In this document: in pieces, positions 27,528 through 35,923 of the stretch | How positions within the stretch are numbered: the first letter of the stretch is position 1 | Layout of the letters: each line of letters opens with the position of its first letter | Assembly: GCA_963808545.1 (NCBI GenBank) | Contig: CAWEGB010000015.1 | Coordinates: 124,001-188,000, forward strand | Direction of reading: 5' to 3' | Length of the DNA: 64,000 nucleotides | DNA from: JACVRW01 sp963808545 | Lineage (GTDB): Bacteria; Actinomycetota; Thermoleophilia; Solirubrobacterales; Thermoleophilaceae | The notes under the pieces: model-generated | Told to the model about the DNA's origin: nothing | The model's database searches: none | Seen by the model: only the letters and a program-made list of their open reading frames with translations | Made by a program: the position numbers and the translations under genes

Positions 27528-27560
27528 TATCGCGATACGATATCGAGATCCGATATCTCG
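27528..27560. promoter_or_regulatory. Tandem palindromes between VOC and padR, likely PadR operator
   Basis: Three symmetric sites lie in a local AT-rich patch: the perfect palindrome TATCGCGATA (27528-27537), CGATATCG (27538-27545) and the inverted repeat CGAGAT-5-ATCTCG (27544-27560), ending 7 bases before the padR ATG. The position over both divergent starts fits autoregulation by PadR. The operator assignment is inferred. Confidence 0.6.
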
Positions 27561-27567
27561 CGTCGAC

Positions 27568-27861
27568 ATGAGGGAGTTCATGCGCGGCGCGGTGCGGCTG
27601 CACATCCTGCATCACGCCGCCGAGGGCGAGATCCACGGCAGCTGGATGGCCGCTGAGCTGGCCGAGCACGGTCACCGCATCAGCCCGGGAACGCTCTATC
27701 CGACACTGCACGCGATGGAGCAGGAGGGACTGCTGCGGTCCCGCCGGACGGTGGTCGACGGTCGAGCCCGCCGGGAGTACCGGGCCACCGCTCAGGGCCG
27801 CCGTGTGCTCACCCAGACGAGGCGGGCCCTGCGCGAACTGGCGGACGAGGTGCTGGACTAG
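27568..27861 (+). CDS. PadR-family transcriptional regulator
   Basis: The protein has 97 residues from ATG 27568. A winged helix is evident: AVRLHILHHAAEGEIHGSWMAAEL, the recognition-helix region ISPGTLYPTLHAMEQEGLL and wing RTVVDGRARREYRATAQGRRVL. It is short (PadR subfamily 1, no long C-terminal domain) and would act as a ligand-responsive repressor. The divergent VOC gene and the palindromes between them suggest its regulon. Confidence 0.9.
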   Translation: MREFMRGAVRLHILHHAAEGEIHGSWMAAELAEHGHRISPGTLYPTLHAMEQEGLLRSRRTVVDGRARREYRATAQGRRVLTQTRRALRELADEVLD

Positions 27862-27904
27862 TCACATGAAGGTCCGCCCCGGACGAGGTGGTGACGCTCC
27901 GCTG

Positions 27905-28807
27905 ATGGCCCCAAGCGGAGATCAGATCGAGATCGGCCATCGCGACCAGCGGGCTGTGATCGTCGAGGTGGGAGGCGGCCTGAGGGAGTACGCCCGCGGA
28001 GGCCGCGATCTGATCGACGGGTATCCGATCCACCGAATGAGCAGCGCGGGGCGGGGTCAGGTGCTGATCCCATGGCCCAACCGGATCGAGGACGGCAGCT
28101 ACGAGTTCGACGGCCGCAGCCACCAGCTCGCGCTCGATGATCCAGCTGAGCAGGACGCCATCCACGGTCTGGTCCGCTGGGTGGCCTGGAATGTCGCCGA
28201 CCGCGATTCGAACCGCGTGGTGATGGAGCATCTGCTCCGCCCCCGGCCGGGGTATCCCTTCCTGCTGGAGGTGCGGATCGAGTACATGCTTTCTGACGAG
28301 GGCCTTCGCGTGCGCACCACCGCCACGAACGTCGGGCCAGACCGCTGCCCGTATGGCGCCGGAGCACACCCGTATCTGACCCTCGGTACGTCCGCCGTCG
28401 ACTCGCTGGTCCTGTCCGTGCCGGGTCGAACGGTGCTGGAGTCCGACGAACGCGGGATCCCGGTCAGGGCCGGGCCCGTTGAGGGCACGGAGTTCGACTT
28501 CGTCGAGCCCAGGCCTGTCGGCCCCACCAGGCTCGATCACTGCTTTACGGACCTCGATCGCGGTGACGACGGCCGGGCTCGGGTAGAGCTCCGGGATCCC
28601 GGCAGCGACACCGGTCTCGCGCTGTGGGTGGACGAGACCTATCGCTACCTGATGATCTTCACCGGCGACTCGGTTCCGGACGTCAGCCGCCGCAGCCTCG
28701 CCGTCGAACCGATGACCTGTCCGCCCAACGCGTTCCGGTCGGGCGAGGGGCTGGTGACCTTGGAGCCGGGAGCGTCCTTCACCAGCACCTGGGGCATCGG
28801 CGGCTAG
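27905..28807 (+). CDS. Aldose 1-epimerase
   Basis: From ATG 27905 the protein has 300 residues; ATG 27866 is an alternative, but MAPSGDQIEI is where family resemblance begins. The galactose-mutarotase fold shows GGGLREY, LIPWPNRIEDGSYEF, DAIHGLVRWVAW, GAHPYL (catalytic His) and VEPMTCPPNAF. It interconverts alpha and beta sugar anomers. It follows padR by 43 bases on the same strand. Confidence 0.88.
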   Translation: MAPSGDQIEIGHRDQRAVIVEVGGGLREYARGGRDLIDGYPIHRMSSAGRGQVLIPWPNRIEDGSYEFDGRSHQLALDDPAEQDAIHGLVRWVAWNVADRDSNRVVMEHLLRPRPGYPFLLEVRIEYMLSDEGLRVRTTATNVGPDRCPYGAGAHPYLTLGTSAVDSLVLSVPGRTVLESDERGIPVRAGPVEGTEFDFVEPRPVGPTRLDHCFTDLDRGDDGRARVELRDPGSDTGLALWVDETYRYLMIFTGDSVPDVSRRSLAVEPMTCPPNAFRSGEGLVTLEPGASFTSTWGIGG

Positions 28808-28832
28808 TCGCAACCGCCAATACGCTGGTGCC

Positions 28833-29768
28833 TTGTCAGGAGCGCAACGGCTTCGCCGCCACCTGAGTGACGGCTGGCGCCTGGGAGGCGCGGCGATCCG
28901 GTTTGCCCTCGAGAACCGGGTTCTTCAGCGCTTCCTGCTCATCTCCGCGGGCATCGTGCTGGTCATCTTCGCCGCAGTGGCGGCGGCGGCCGTGCTGGTC
29001 CGAAACAACACCGGACCGGTGGGCTACGTGCTGGCAGGTCTGGGCGCCTACTACTGCCTGAGTGTGATGACCACCGCAGTGGCGGTCGGGATGGCCGGCA
29101 TGGTCGCCGACAGCCTGGACTCGCGCCCAGTCACGCTCGCCACCGGATGGCGGCTCATCGTGCGACGCCGCCGGCCGATCCTCGGCTGGGCGGCGGTCGA
29201 TCTGATCGTGGGGGTGCCAAGCCGTTATGTCGGATCCGTGACCGTGAACTGGCTGGTGGCGCTCGTGCTGGGCTTTGGCTGGAGCCTCTTGAGCTTCTTC
29301 GCGATACCGACGATTGCGCTGACCGGAGCTTCCCCGCTGGTCGCGGCACGCCACTCGCTGGGGCTGGTGCGCCGCCAGTGGCAGGACGCCGCCTACGGTC
29401 TGGTCTACGTGTGGGTGCGGGCCGCGGTCTGGTTCGGCCTGCCTGGCGCGATCGGCGTGGCGGCCGGTGTGCTCCTGATCCGCAACGGCGTGATCTTCTT
29501 GGGGGGCGCTCTGTTCGTGTTCGGGGTGTCCTGCCTGGCGGTCGGCTTCCTCGTTGCTCACGCGGCTCGCGCCGTGCTCACGGTGATGCTGTACCGCTAC
29601 GCCGAGTCCGGGGCGGTCCATCCGGCCTTCCCGGCCGAGTTGCTCGCTCGCAGCGTCCGGCCCGTCTCGGGCTTCGTCAGGCGCCTGCAGGCGCGGATCG
29701 AGGGCGATCGTGTTCGAAGGCTGCGCAGCCGGGTGAGCGGAGATCTCAACGACTCCCCACCGCGGTGA
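28833..29768 (+). CDS. Multi-pass membrane protein (DUF6159-like), unknown function
   Basis: The protein has 311 residues from TTG 28833. Six helices are visible: LISAGIVLVIFAAVAAAAVLV, VLAGLGAYYCLSVMTTAVAVG, WAAVDLIVGV, WLVALVLGFGWSLLSFFAIP, the LPGAIGVAAGVLLI region and LFVFGVSCLAVGFLVAHAA. The motif SLLSFFAIPTIALTGASPLVAARHSLGLVRRQW is typical of a poorly studied bacterial membrane family; the DUF name is from memory. A basic tail follows. Its 3' end overlaps the GNAT remnant on the other strand by 23 bases. Confidence 0.75.
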   Translation: MSGAQRLRRHLSDGWRLGGAAIRFALENRVLQRFLLISAGIVLVIFAAVAAAAVLVRNNTGPVGYVLAGLGAYYCLSVMTTAVAVGMAGMVADSLDSRPVTLATGWRLIVRRRRPILGWAAVDLIVGVPSRYVGSVTVNWLVALVLGFGWSLLSFFAIPTIALTGASPLVAARHSLGLVRRQWQDAAYGLVYVWVRAAVWFGLPGAIGVAAGVLLIRNGVIFLGGALFVFGVSCLAVGFLVAHAARAVLTVMLYRYAESGAVHPAFPAELLARSVRPVSGFVRRLQARIEGDRVRRLRSRVSGDLNDSPPR

Positions 29769-29993
29769 CGTCCTTCGCCTGCCATTCGTGCGCGAGGATC
29801 GACATCACGACAAGGGACTCGTAGCCCTGGTCACCCAGAAGAGCGTCTCGAAGGACGCCCTCTTCGACGAATCCGACCTGGCGCGTTCGTGTTCGTCGCG
29901 TGCCCAGCGCTCGATAAACGGCGCGGCATCCGGATCGGCCTCCTCCGCGAGCACGAAGTCGAGGTCGTTCGGCGTGGTGGGACGCAACTCCAT
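29746..29993 (-). pseudogene. GNAT acetyltransferase remnant with internal deletion
   Basis: The minus strand starts MELRPTTPNDLDFVLAEEA and PFIERWARDEHERA, the N-terminus of a RimJ/L-type acetyltransferase (29889-29993). It then jumps, in a different frame, to QVGFVEEGVLRDALL and YESLVVMSILAHEW, the family C-terminus, ending at TGA 29746-29748. The middle, some 90 residues including the acetyl-CoA loop, is missing. The whole is a deletion scar with no working product. Confidence 0.8.
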
Positions 29994-30042
29994 CACGCCA
30001 GTCTTGCGGTTAGTTCGGACTCGGGGCCCGGTCCTATCTGAA

Positions 30043-31002
30043 GTGGACGAACGGGAGCTGCTGTCTGCCGCGCGAGCGGGTGACGAGGATGCGTTCCGGC
30101 GTCTGGTGGAGCCCCATCGCCGCGAGCTCCACGCCCACTGCTACCGGATGCTCGGCTCGGTCCATGACGCCGAGGATGCCCTGCAGGACACGCTCCTTCG
30201 CGCCTGGCGTGCCCTATCGCGATTCGAGGGCCGCGGCTCGCTGCGCGCCTGGCTCTACCGCATCGCCACGAACACCTGTCTCGACCTCATCTCCCGACGT
30301 CCCAAGCGGGTGCTCCCCATCGACTACGAGGGGGGCGACGACCCCACTGTGGAGGGAATCTGGCTCGAGCCGTATCCCGACGAGCAGCTGGGCCTCGAGC
30401 AGCGCGAGGGCGTGGAGCTGGCCTTCATCGCCGCTCTCCAGCACCTGCCTGCGCGGCAGCGCGCGGCGCTGATTCTCCGTGACGTGCTCGGCTTCTCCGC
30501 CCGTGAGACGGCCGACACGCTCGAGACGAGCGTCCAGTCGGCCAACGGCCTGCTCAGCCGAGCGCGGCGCGCCGCCGACGAGCGGCTGCCCGACCAGAGC
30601 CAGCAGGTGACGCTGCGCGCCCTCGGCGACGACCGCCTCCGAGAGACCGTCGAGAGCTACATGCGGGCGCTGGAGCAGGGCGACGTCGAAGCGGTTGTGG
30701 CGATGCTCACCGAGGACGCCACCTGGTCGATGCCGCCGTACGTGAGCTGGTTCCGAGGCCACGACGCGATCGCGGCCTTCCTCGAGGCCGGTCCGATGCG
30801 CGAGCGCTGGCGCCACCTGCCCGTTCGGGCCAACGGGCAGCCGGCGGTCGCGTGCTACCGCTGGGATGCCGGGCGCGAGCACCATGCGGCGGCGGTGCTC
30901 GACGTGCTCACGCTCGAGGGGAGGCTGATCGGAGCGGTCACGGCGTTCGTCGATCCCGCCGCGTTCGCCCGCTTCGGCCTCCCGGCCTGGCTTGCCCGGT
31001 AG
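30043..31002 (+). CDS. ECF-type sigma factor with SnoaL-like C-terminal domain
   Basis: The protein has 319 residues from GTG 30043. Sigma region 2 reads AFRRLVEPHRRELHAHCYRMLGS and DAEDALQDTLLRAWRALSRF; region 4 reads LPARQRAALILRDVLGFSARETADTLE. The C-terminal third (about 200-310) is a SnoaL/NTF2-like fold (ETVESYMRALEQGDVEAVVAMLTEDATW). This layout matches the long sigma-70 family of actinobacteria (SigJ / TIGR02960 type), where the tail may sense a ligand. No anti-sigma gene is adjacent. Confidence 0.9.
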   Translation: MDERELLSAARAGDEDAFRRLVEPHRRELHAHCYRMLGSVHDAEDALQDTLLRAWRALSRFEGRGSLRAWLYRIATNTCLDLISRRPKRVLPIDYEGGDDPTVEGIWLEPYPDEQLGLEQREGVELAFIAALQHLPARQRAALILRDVLGFSARETADTLETSVQSANGLLSRARRAADERLPDQSQQVTLRALGDDRLRETVESYMRALEQGDVEAVVAMLTEDATWSMPPYVSWFRGHDAIAAFLEAGPMRERWRHLPVRANGQPAVACYRWDAGREHHAAAVLDVLTLEGRLIGAVTAFVDPAAFARFGLPAWLAR

Positions 31003-31043
31003 TTCGCCGGTCAATTCGCGCGGGGCCGCCGGTCTCTGTGGAC

Positions 31044-32432
31044 ATGACCCGGTCTCGACGCAACTGGGCGCTCGCCCTCGCCTCGGTCGCCTCCCTGATG
31101 GTGGCCCTCGACACGCTCGTGGTGTCAACGGCGCTGACCACCATCAGGGAGGACCTGAGCGCCTCGATCGAGCAGCTCGAGTGGACGGTCAACGCCTACA
31201 ACCTGAGCCTCGCCGTCTCGCTGCTGCCCGCCGCCGCGCTGGGCGACCGCTTCGGCCGGCGGCGCCTCTTCGCGGCCGGGCTGGCTGGCTTCGTGCTCAC
31301 CTCCGGGGCCTGCGCCCTGGCGCCGGACGTGAACTCGCTGATCATCGCCCGCGCCGTACAGGGGGTGGGCGCGGCCTTCGTGATCGCCCTCGCCCTGGCC
31401 ATCGTCAGCGCGGCCTTCCCGGCCGAACGGCGCGGCACCGCCATCGGGGTCCTCGAGGGCGTCACCGGGCTGGCCACCATCGGCGGTCCGGTGATCGGCG
31501 GCGCGATCGCCGCGGGTCTGTCGTGGGAATGGATCTTCTGGGTGAACGTCCCCATAGGTGCGCTGGCCCTTCCCTTCGTGTTCGCCCGCATCGACGAGTC
31601 GCGCGGGCGGGGAGGTCCTCTCGACCTGCGCGGCTTCGCTCTCGTCACGGCGGGAGCGTTCGGCGTGGTCTGGGCACTCGTGCGCGGCAACTCGGCCGGC
31701 TGGGGGAGCCTCGAGGTAATCGGCTCGCTGGTGCTCGGGGTGTTGCTGGTGGCGGCCTTCGTGGCGTGGGAACTGCGCGCTCCGGCGCCGATGCTCGCCA
31801 TGCGCCTGTTCCGCGCTCGGGCGTTCTCGGGCGGAAACGCGGCCACCTTCCTGCTGTTTGCCGCCCTGTTCGCCGCGGTCTTCTTCTTCGCGCAGTTCCT
31901 GCAGTCGGTGATGGGCTACGGGCCACTCGAGGCCGGGCTCCGCCTGGTCCCGTGGACCGCGACTCTGTTCGTGGTGGCTCCCGCAGCCGGAGCGCTGGCC
32001 GACCGCATGGGTGAGCGGCCGCTGGTGGTGACGGGGATGCTGCTGCAGGCGTCGGGCCTGGCCTGGGTCGCGGTGATCGCCGAGCCGGAGCTCGGCTACC
32101 TGCAGCTGTTGCCGGCGCTCATAGTGACCGGCGTGGGCTGTTCGATGGCCATCCCCACCTCGGCCAACGCCGTGGTGGGAGCCGTGGCGGCGGATGAGGT
32201 GGGCATCGCCGCAGGAGCCAACGGCCTGCTCCGCGAGCTGGGAGGCGTGTTCGGGGTCTCCCTGGCGGTCGCGCTCTTCGCCGGAGTCGGCGGATACGCC
32301 TCGGCGCAGGTGTTCACCGACGGGTTCACGGCGGCGATCCTGATGGCCGCGGGACTCTCGCTGGCCGGCGCCGCGGCGGGGCTGACCCTGCCTCGACGGG
32401 TTCGGGCGAACGAGATGATGCAGAGGGTTTAG
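31044..32432 (+). CDS. MFS drug/proton antiporter, DHA2 family (14 helices)
   Basis: The protein has 462 residues from ATG 31044. Family motifs are LDTLVVSTALTTIREDL (motif D1), GDRFGRRRLF (motif A), RAVQGVGAAFVIALALAIV (motif B) and GLATIGGPVIGGAIAAGLSWEWIFWVNVPIG (motif C region). Such proteins expel drugs or metabolites with proton influx. It follows the sigma gene after 41 bases on the same strand and may be under its control. Confidence 0.92.
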   Translation: MTRSRRNWALALASVASLMVALDTLVVSTALTTIREDLSASIEQLEWTVNAYNLSLAVSLLPAAALGDRFGRRRLFAAGLAGFVLTSGACALAPDVNSLIIARAVQGVGAAFVIALALAIVSAAFPAERRGTAIGVLEGVTGLATIGGPVIGGAIAAGLSWEWIFWVNVPIGALALPFVFARIDESRGRGGPLDLRGFALVTAGAFGVVWALVRGNSAGWGSLEVIGSLVLGVLLVAAFVAWELRAPAPMLAMRLFRARAFSGGNAATFLLFAALFAAVFFFAQFLQSVMGYGPLEAGLRLVPWTATLFVVAPAAGALADRMGERPLVVTGMLLQASGLAWVAVIAEPELGYLQLLPALIVTGVGCSMAIPTSANAVVGAVAADEVGIAAGANGLLRELGGVFGVSLAVALFAGVGGYASAQVFTDGFTAAILMAAGLSLAGAAAGLTLPRRVRANEMMQRV

Positions 32433-32461
32433 CCCAACCGGGACGGAGGTACCCTGCCCGC

Positions 32462-33310
32462 TTGCCCCCCGTTCGTACCCTCCTGGCAGGGATCGCCGGA
32501 GCCATGGTGTTGCTGGTTCTGTGCGCCCTTTGCCTGATCCCTGTGTCTGCGAGCGCGTCCGGCCCCAGGCAGCCGGCCGCTGTCATACCGGAAGGGGACG
32601 GAGCGACGGCGGCGGGCAAGCCGTCGGCACGCACGCGGGCGCGCCGAAGGGCCCGCAGGATCTGCCGCGCGGCCCGGCGTGGCGCTGACAGGCGCCCCGC
32701 GGCCAGGCAGCGCAAGCTCAAGGCCCGCTGCCGGCGGGCGAGGCGCCGGGCGCGAGGGAAGCGGCGCTCGCCCGCGCCTTCACTGCCGCTACCGCCTGCG
32801 CCGGTCTCGCCGCCCGGTCCGCCCTCACCGGCACCCGCGCCCTCGTCCTATCCGCCACCCGCTCCGCCGAACTGCGCCGCCGCCGATTCGGTTCCGTCCG
32901 CGGGCAATCTCGTGGCGGTCCGCTCGGCCACCCTCTGCCTGGTCAACGCCGAGCGCGCAGCGGCCGGCCTCGCCCCGCTAACCGACAATCGCCAGCTGGC
33001 GGCCGCGGCCCAGGCTCACGCCGCTGACATGGTCGTCCGGGGCTACTTCAGCCACACCTCGGCGGACGGGCGCAGCTTCGACACGAGGATCCGGGCCTTC
33101 GGCTACCCCGGTGGCTATCTGGCGGAGAACATCGCCTGGGGCGGCGGCTCGCTCGGCACGCCACGGAGCATGGTGAGCGGCTGGATGAACTCCACGGGTC
33201 ATCGCGAGAACATCCTCAACGGCGGCCTTCGCGACAGCGGCGTCGGGGTGGCGGTGAGCACGCCTCAGGGCGGCAGCGGCGGCACGTACGTGCACGATTT
33301 CGGCGGTTGA
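32462..33310 (+). CDS. Secreted CAP/SCP-domain protein
   Basis: The protein has 282 residues from TTG 32462. A signal helix (LLAGIAGAMVLLVLCALCLI), a very basic Arg-rich stretch (about 55-105) and a Pro-rich linker lead to the CAP domain (about 150-280). The CAP domain has LVNAERAAAGLAPL, HAADMVVRGYFSHTS, AENIAWGGG and WMNSTGHRENIL. Bacterial CAP proteins are extracellular and of uncertain activity. The Arg-rich block could bind anionic wall polymers. The 3' end converges on dapB 15 bases away. Confidence 0.88.
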   Translation: MPPVRTLLAGIAGAMVLLVLCALCLIPVSASASGPRQPAAVIPEGDGATAAGKPSARTRARRRARRICRAARRGADRRPAARQRKLKARCRRARRRARGKRRSPAPSLPLPPAPVSPPGPPSPAPAPSSYPPPAPPNCAAADSVPSAGNLVAVRSATLCLVNAERAAAGLAPLTDNRQLAAAAQAHAADMVVRGYFSHTSADGRSFDTRIRAFGYPGGYLAENIAWGGGSLGTPRSMVSGWMNSTGHRENILNGGLRDSGVGVAVSTPQGGSGGTYVHDFGG

Positions 33311-33325
33311 GAGACCGGCCCGGTC

Positions 33326-34141
33326 CTACGGCTCCTCGAGCAGGAGGGTGTCGAGCCCTCGGGTGAGCCCGGTGAGGCCGGGCGCCCGGCGCGCCGCGAT
33401 CAGCGTGCCCGCAACGTAGGGCTCGGGTGTCCCGCCGGCGTCGTGGCGAATGGTCAGCCGCTCGTCGGGCAGCCCGAACACCACCTCGGTCGACACGACG
33501 AAGCTCGGTAGGCGCACGGAGTGCACCCGGGCGCCGCCGATGCCGGCTCCGCGTGCCTCCTGTGGTCCCTGGAGGTCCTCGATCGGGTGGCCGACTTCGG
33601 GCCGGCGGACCTCGCCGAGCCGCTCGGCGAGCTCGCGGGCGGTGCCCGACGGGACGTCCGGCTTGGTGGCCTTTGCGTAGTCGATGACCTCCCACTGCGG
33701 CAGATGGCGTGCCGCGAGGAGGGCGGCGGCCTGACACATCGCCGCAGTCAGCGAGAAGTTGCCGGAGGCCACGACGCCGACCGAGCGTTCGCGCGCCGCC
33801 GAGTCGATCTGCTCGAAGTCCGCTGCCGTGAGTCCCGAGCTGCCGATCACCACCGGAACACCTGCACGGATCGCGGTCAGCGTGTTGTCCTTGACCGCCG
33901 TGGCGGAGGTGTAGTCGATCAGGACGTCGACGGCCTCGAGCGCCTCGCCGACAGTCGCATGCACCGGCACCCCGAGCGTCTCGCCGCCGAGCGCCTCGCC
34001 CAGATCCCGGCCGGCCGCGGACCGGCTGACGGCCGACGTGAGGGTGAGGTCCGCAGCGTCGGCCACCCCACCCACGAGCGCCTGGCCGGTCCAGCCGGTG
34101 GCGCCTGCAATGCACACGGACAACGCCGCGGTCTCACTCAT
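33326..34141 (-). CDS. dapB: 4-hydroxy-tetrahydrodipicolinate reductase, atypical active site
   Basis: The protein has 271 residues. The nucleotide-binding start CIAGATGWTGQAL, DYTSATAVKDNTLTAI, VVIGSSGLT, SGNFSLTAAM and PSGTARELAERL show DapB. In the family the catalytic pair is HH before KxDAPSGT. Here the segment reads YAKATKPDVPSGTA, so the histidines are replaced (Ala156-Lys157) while Lys160 and SGT remain. It may be a divergent lysine-pathway enzyme or a paralogue of other specificity. It diverges from the amidotransferase gene. Confidence 0.8.
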   Translation of the reverse strand: MSETAALSVCIAGATGWTGQALVGGVADAADLTLTSAVSRSAAGRDLGEALGGETLGVPVHATVGEALEAVDVLIDYTSATAVKDNTLTAIRAGVPVVIGSSGLTAADFEQIDSAARERSVGVVASGNFSLTAAMCQAAALLAARHLPQWEVIDYAKATKPDVPSGTARELAERLGEVRRPEVGHPIEDLQGPQEARGAGIGGARVHSVRLPSFVVSTEVVFGLPDERLTIRHDAGGTPEPYVAGTLIAARRAPGLTGLTRGLDTLLLEEP

Positions 34142-34169
34142 GAGGCGACGATCCCATAGGTTGGGTCGC

Positions 34170-35000
34170 GTGTGTCGCTGGCTTGCCTACTACGGCAACG
34201 AGATCCGGCCCGAGACGCTGCTTTACGAGACCAAGTACTCGCTCGTCGAGCAGAGCCGACAGGGAAGGCTGGCCGGGAACCTGCCCAACGCGGACGGCTT
34301 CGGCCTGGGCTGGTACGGCGACCGGGAGCTGCCCGGCCTATATCGCAGCGTGGCACCGGCGTGGGGCGACAGGAACCTGCGCGAGCTGTCCAGCCAGATC
34401 TCCTCGCCGGTGTTCCTGGCTCACGTGCGCGCGGCCACCGGGACTCCGATCGAGCAGACCAATTGCCACCCCTTCCGCCACGGACGCTGGCTGTTCGTGC
34501 ACAACGGGTTCATCGACGACTACGCGCGCGTCCGGCGCGACCTGATGCTCGAGGTCGGCCCGGAGCTCTTTCCCGGCATCGAGGGCACCACCGACTCCGA
34601 GCTCATGTTCCATCTCGCCCTGACGTTCGGGCTGGAGAACGACCCACTCGGCGCTCTCGAGCGGATGGCCGGGTTCGTGGAGGCGACGGGGCATCGTCAC
34701 GACGTGGCCGAGCCGCTGCAGATGACCGTGGGCGTGAGCGACGGTGAGCGCGTCTACGCGGCCCGTTACGCCAGCGGACCGGTGGTCAACTCACTGTTCG
34801 TGACCGAGGACGCCCGGGCGGTGCGCGAGCTCTACCCGGACGACGAGCGCTTCCAGGAGCTCTCCGACGAGGCGCGCGCGATCGTCTCCGAGCCGCTCGG
34901 CGATCTGCCCGGCATCTGGCGCGAGGTCGAGCCCGGCTCGGCGCTGATCGTCCAGCCAGGAGCCGACGAGATGCTCGCCTTCACGCCACGGCCGCCGTAA
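34170..35000 (+). CDS. Class II glutamine amidotransferase (EgtC/YafJ-like)
   Basis: The protein has 276 residues from GTG 34170. The N-terminus MCRWLAYYGNEI supplies the catalytic Cys2. PNADGFGLGWYG, LAHVRAATGTPIEQTNCHPF, FVHNGFIDDY and GTTDSELMFHL complete an Ntn glutaminase fold. A stand-alone amidotransferase like this can hydrolyse gamma-glutamyl amides, as EgtC does in ergothioneine synthesis, but no egt genes are near. Substrate unknown. Confidence 0.9.
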   Translation: MCRWLAYYGNEIRPETLLYETKYSLVEQSRQGRLAGNLPNADGFGLGWYGDRELPGLYRSVAPAWGDRNLRELSSQISSPVFLAHVRAATGTPIEQTNCHPFRHGRWLFVHNGFIDDYARVRRDLMLEVGPELFPGIEGTTDSELMFHLALTFGLENDPLGALERMAGFVEATGHRHDVAEPLQMTVGVSDGERVYAARYASGPVVNSLFVTEDARAVRELYPDDERFQELSDEARAIVSEPLGDLPGIWREVEPGSALIVQPGADEMLAFTPRPP

Positions 35001-35530
35001 GGTCTCCGGGGCGCGGCCGGTTAGCGGTCCATGAACCACGTACTCGGGGAGCGCCGCGCGGCACAGCGGCGGGCCCATCCGTCTGGCGCCGGGCATCGAG
35101 CCGGGACCATGTCCGCGGCGGCCACGGACGCCGGTCGCACCCTAGCCCGGCGCGCCGATGCGGTAGTGGAGGTGAACCACGCCACCACTAAATCGGCGCT
35201 CATCAAGGAGCTCGAGCGGGGAGTGCACCTGGTCCGGCAATGCGCGCTTGCCGCCGCCCACGAGGATCGGATTGAGGAACAGGTGGCACTCGTCGACGAG
35301 GCCGGCGGCAATCGCCTGGCCGGCGAGCTCCGCACCACCGATCGAGATGCCGGTTGCCGACGAGCTCGAACGGGTCGATGTGCTGGACGCCGACGATCTC
35401 AGAGCGCTGATGGAGCCCGACCGGGAGCAGCTGGCGGCATGACCACTAGCTGGAACGCAAGGCGGACGATGCGTCATGAGGGTCGATCACTGCCCAACGC
35501 CAAGGCAGCAGTAGGCCGATGAAGGGAGGC
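35001..35530. other. Degraded intergenic stretch
   Basis: No intact gene is convincing here. It holds the RibD-C remnant (35142-35351). Beyond the break the plus strand reads ADELERVDVLDADDLRAL and ends in TGA at 35442, which looks like the tail of some protein but has no recognisable start or family. It appears to be a scar between the amidotransferase and SnoaL genes. Confidence 0.5.
35142..35351 (-). pseudogene. C-terminal fragment of a dihydrofolate-reductase-like (RibD-C) protein
   Basis: Sixty-seven residues before the stop read SIGGAELAGQAIAAGLVDE, HLFLNPILVGGGKRALP and LELLDERRFSGGVVHLHY, the end of a RibD-C/DHFR-type reductase. The sequence upstream on that strand is unrelated, so the first two thirds, including the NADPH-binding start, are gone. 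This is a truncated remnant. Confidence 0.78.
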
Positions 35531-35923
35531 CTACTCCCGCAGCCCCGCGGCTTCGAGGGCCTCGGCGCGGCTTCCGTAGTAGTCCATTCGAACAATCTTG
35601 CCGGCGCGAACGGTGTAAACAACGCCGTCCTGCCGCTCGAGCGAGATGCCGCCTCTGCCTTGAGCCGCGAGGCGATGCAGGAGGACGACCTTGTCGCCGC
35701 CGGCGTCGATGTACGCCTCCGGTTCGATCGACACGCGCTCCCAGGCACTGTCGAAGGTCCTCTCCCACTTAAGCCATCCAGCATGCCCGCGAAAGACGTC
35801 ACCGTCAGGCACGTCGTTGTCGTGAATCTCGATCTCCGGATCGATGACGTCCCACAGCCACTCGCCGGTCCGCTTGAAGTACTCCATGCTCCGGCGAATG
35901 ATCTCGACGTTCTCCTGCGACAT
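35531..35923 (-). CDS. SnoaL-like (NTF2 fold) protein
   Basis: The protein has 130 residues from ATG 35921-35923. The start MSQENVEIIRRSMEYF and the pattern WDVIDPEIEIHDNDVPDG, FRGHAGWLKW and GKIVRMDYYGSRAEALEAAGL are those of the many small SnoaL-like proteins in Solirubrobacterales genomes. They are cone-shaped ligand-binding or cyclase-like folds; the substrate is unknown. The same fold forms the tail of the sigma factor at 30 kb. Confidence 0.85.
   Translation of the reverse strand: MSQENVEIIRRSMEYFKRTGEWLWDVIDPEIEIHDNDVPDGDVFRGHAGWLKWERTFDSAWERVSIEPEAYIDAGGDKVVLLHRLAAQGRGGISLERQDGVVYTVRAGKIVRMDYYGSRAEALEAAGLRE

Noticed and set aside
33313..33325. Palindrome GACCGGCCCGGTC between CAP and dapB genes
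   Set aside because: As RNA it has only a 4-bp stem if a loop is allowed; too weak to call a terminator.
35248..35442. Plus-strand frame ending ELERVDVLDADDLRAL and TGA
   Set aside because: The end looks protein-like but its first half mirrors the RibD-C remnant; no start or family.
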